Assembly: GCA_963777095.1 (NCBI GenBank) | Contig: CAVZOY010000006.1 | Location: forward strand, 558,001 to 622,000 | From: CAVZOY01 sp963777095 | GTDB taxonomy: Bacteria; Actinomycetota; Actinomycetes; Mycobacteriales; Geodermatophilaceae | Direction: 5' to 3' | DNA: 64,000 nt | Shown here: in pieces, positions 63,402 to 64,000 of the stretch | How positions within the stretch are numbered: position 1 is the first letter of the stretch | Layout: each line of letters opens with the position of its first letter | Translations under genes and position numbers: made by a program | The notes under the pieces: model-generated | What the model was told of the DNA's origin: nothing | What the model saw: only the letters and a program-made list of their open reading frames with translations | Database searches by the model: none

Positions 63402-64000
63402 ATGGGCACGGCGCTCCGCCGGGAGATCCGGGTCGTGCACGGTTATCGCCGTGCCTACGTGCGGGCCGGCAGCGGCCCTGCCCTCCTGCTGCTCCACGGG
63501 ATCGGCAACAGCGCCCAGACCTGGGCGCCGGTGATCGACCGGCTGGCCGTGGGGCACACCGTCATCGCGCCGGACCTGCTCGGACACGGCTCGTCGGACA
63601 AGCCGCGCGGCGACTACTCGGTGGCCGGCTACGCGAACGGGATGCGCGACCTGCTGTCGGTGCTGGACGTCGAGCAGGTCACGGTCGTGGGCCACTCGCT
63701 CGGCGGCGGCATCGCGTTGCAGTTCGCCTACCAGTTCCCGGAGCGGTGCGAGCGGCTCGTCCTGGTCTCCAGCGGCGGCCTCGGACCCGAGCTCAGCCTG
63801 GGTCTCCGGCTCGCGACCATCCCGGGCGCGGAGATGGCGCTGTCCGCGCTCGCTGCCGCACCCTGGCCGGTGCGACCGGGACTGTCCGCACTCGGCGAGG
63901 TGGGACGACGCATCGGCTGGGGCCGGGCGCGGGACCTGGCGGAGGCCGGGGGAGCGCTGCTCGCGCTGCAGGACGCCGAGGCGCGCAGCGCCTTCCTGAG
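63402..64000 (+). CDS. Alpha/beta hydrolase, truncated by the window edge
   Basis: The frame is open from ATG 63402 to the last base without a stop, about 199 residues. VRAGSGPALLLLHGIGNSAQ has the oxyanion HG motif, then VIAPDLLGHGSSDKPRGDYS and the nucleophile elbow VVGHSLGGGIALQFAY. The His and acid residues would lie beyond the window. A haloalkane-dehalogenase or hydrolase-type activity is possible; the substrate is not predictable. It is 34 bp after the LOG stop. Confidence 0.85.
   Translation, partial: MGTALRREIRVVHGYRRAYVRAGSGPALLLLHGIGNSAQTWAPVIDRLAVGHTVIAPDLLGHGSSDKPRGDYSVAGYANGMRDLLSVLDVEQVTVVGHSLGGGIALQFAYQFPERCERLVLVSSGGLGPELSLGLRLATIPGAEMALSALAAAPWPVRPGLSALGEVGRRIGWGRARDLAEAGGALLALQDAEARSAFL

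Overview
The window is very GC-rich and reads as an actinobacterium, most likely Geodermatophilaceae (Blastococcus, Geodermatophilus or a relative). Supporting signs are densely packed operons joined by ATGA/GTGA overlaps, many GTG starts, leaderless TANNNT promoters 5-7 nt before start codons, an F420-type oxidoreductase, an Asp-type MenB, and a formate dehydrogenase whose selenocysteine position is TAG rather than TGA. The genus is inference; no rRNA gene is present. Most genes in the first 35 kb, and a few later ones, show single-base frame changes inside otherwise well-conserved proteins. I annotate these as one gene each and read the breaks as probable draft-sequence indels.

Positions 1-35500 are a surface-polysaccharide island. 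It holds at least seven glycosyltransferases, a Wzm/Wzt-type ABC exporter with a polymer-binding domain on the ATPase, a polyprenyl-phosphate sugar-1-phosphate transferase, a nucleotide-sugar dehydrogenase, three acyltransferase-3 membrane enzymes, two NodB-type deacetylases (one fused to a methyltransferase) and a GT2-GtrA fusion. In its middle (11.7-20.3 kb) is a CDP-sugar module: glucose-1-phosphate cytidylyltransferase, CDP-glucose 4,6-dehydratase, two sugar C-methyltransferases, an LmbE-like deacetylase, an unrecognised duplicated Cys-rich protein, a UDP-galactopyranose-mutase-like flavoprotein and a luciferase-like oxidoreductase. Together these suggest a branched-chain 6-deoxyhexose attached to an exported glycan.

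Positions 33-45 kb carry cell-envelope genes: a LytR-CpsA-Psr protein, an SGNH-fold protein without its nucleophile, a 1049-residue secreted protein ending in three Big_5-like repeats, a Tat-exported amidase, a SPOR-like membrane protein and a zinc-ribbon membrane protein.

Positions 45.05-50.45 kb are a three-gene formate dehydrogenase operon. The catalytic subunit is interrupted in frame by one TAG exactly where formate dehydrogenases carry selenocysteine. It is followed by a bacterial SECIS hairpin with a GGUCU loop 18 nt downstream, the same loop and spacing I recall for E. coli fdhF. TAG is also the ordinary stop of four other genes in the window, so TAG appears context-dependent. This is the most striking system here; UAG-encoded selenocysteine has been reported in Blastococcus and Geodermatophilus.

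Positions 50.5-64 kb are ordinary chromosome: a second nucleophile-less SGNH protein, a GGDEF-EAL protein, a metallo-beta-lactamase-fold hydrolase, a DedA protein, a holin-like/phosphodiesterase fusion, two TetR regulators, menB, an exonuclease/phosphatase-family protein, a Nudix hydrolase, a LOG protein and a truncated alpha/beta hydrolase.
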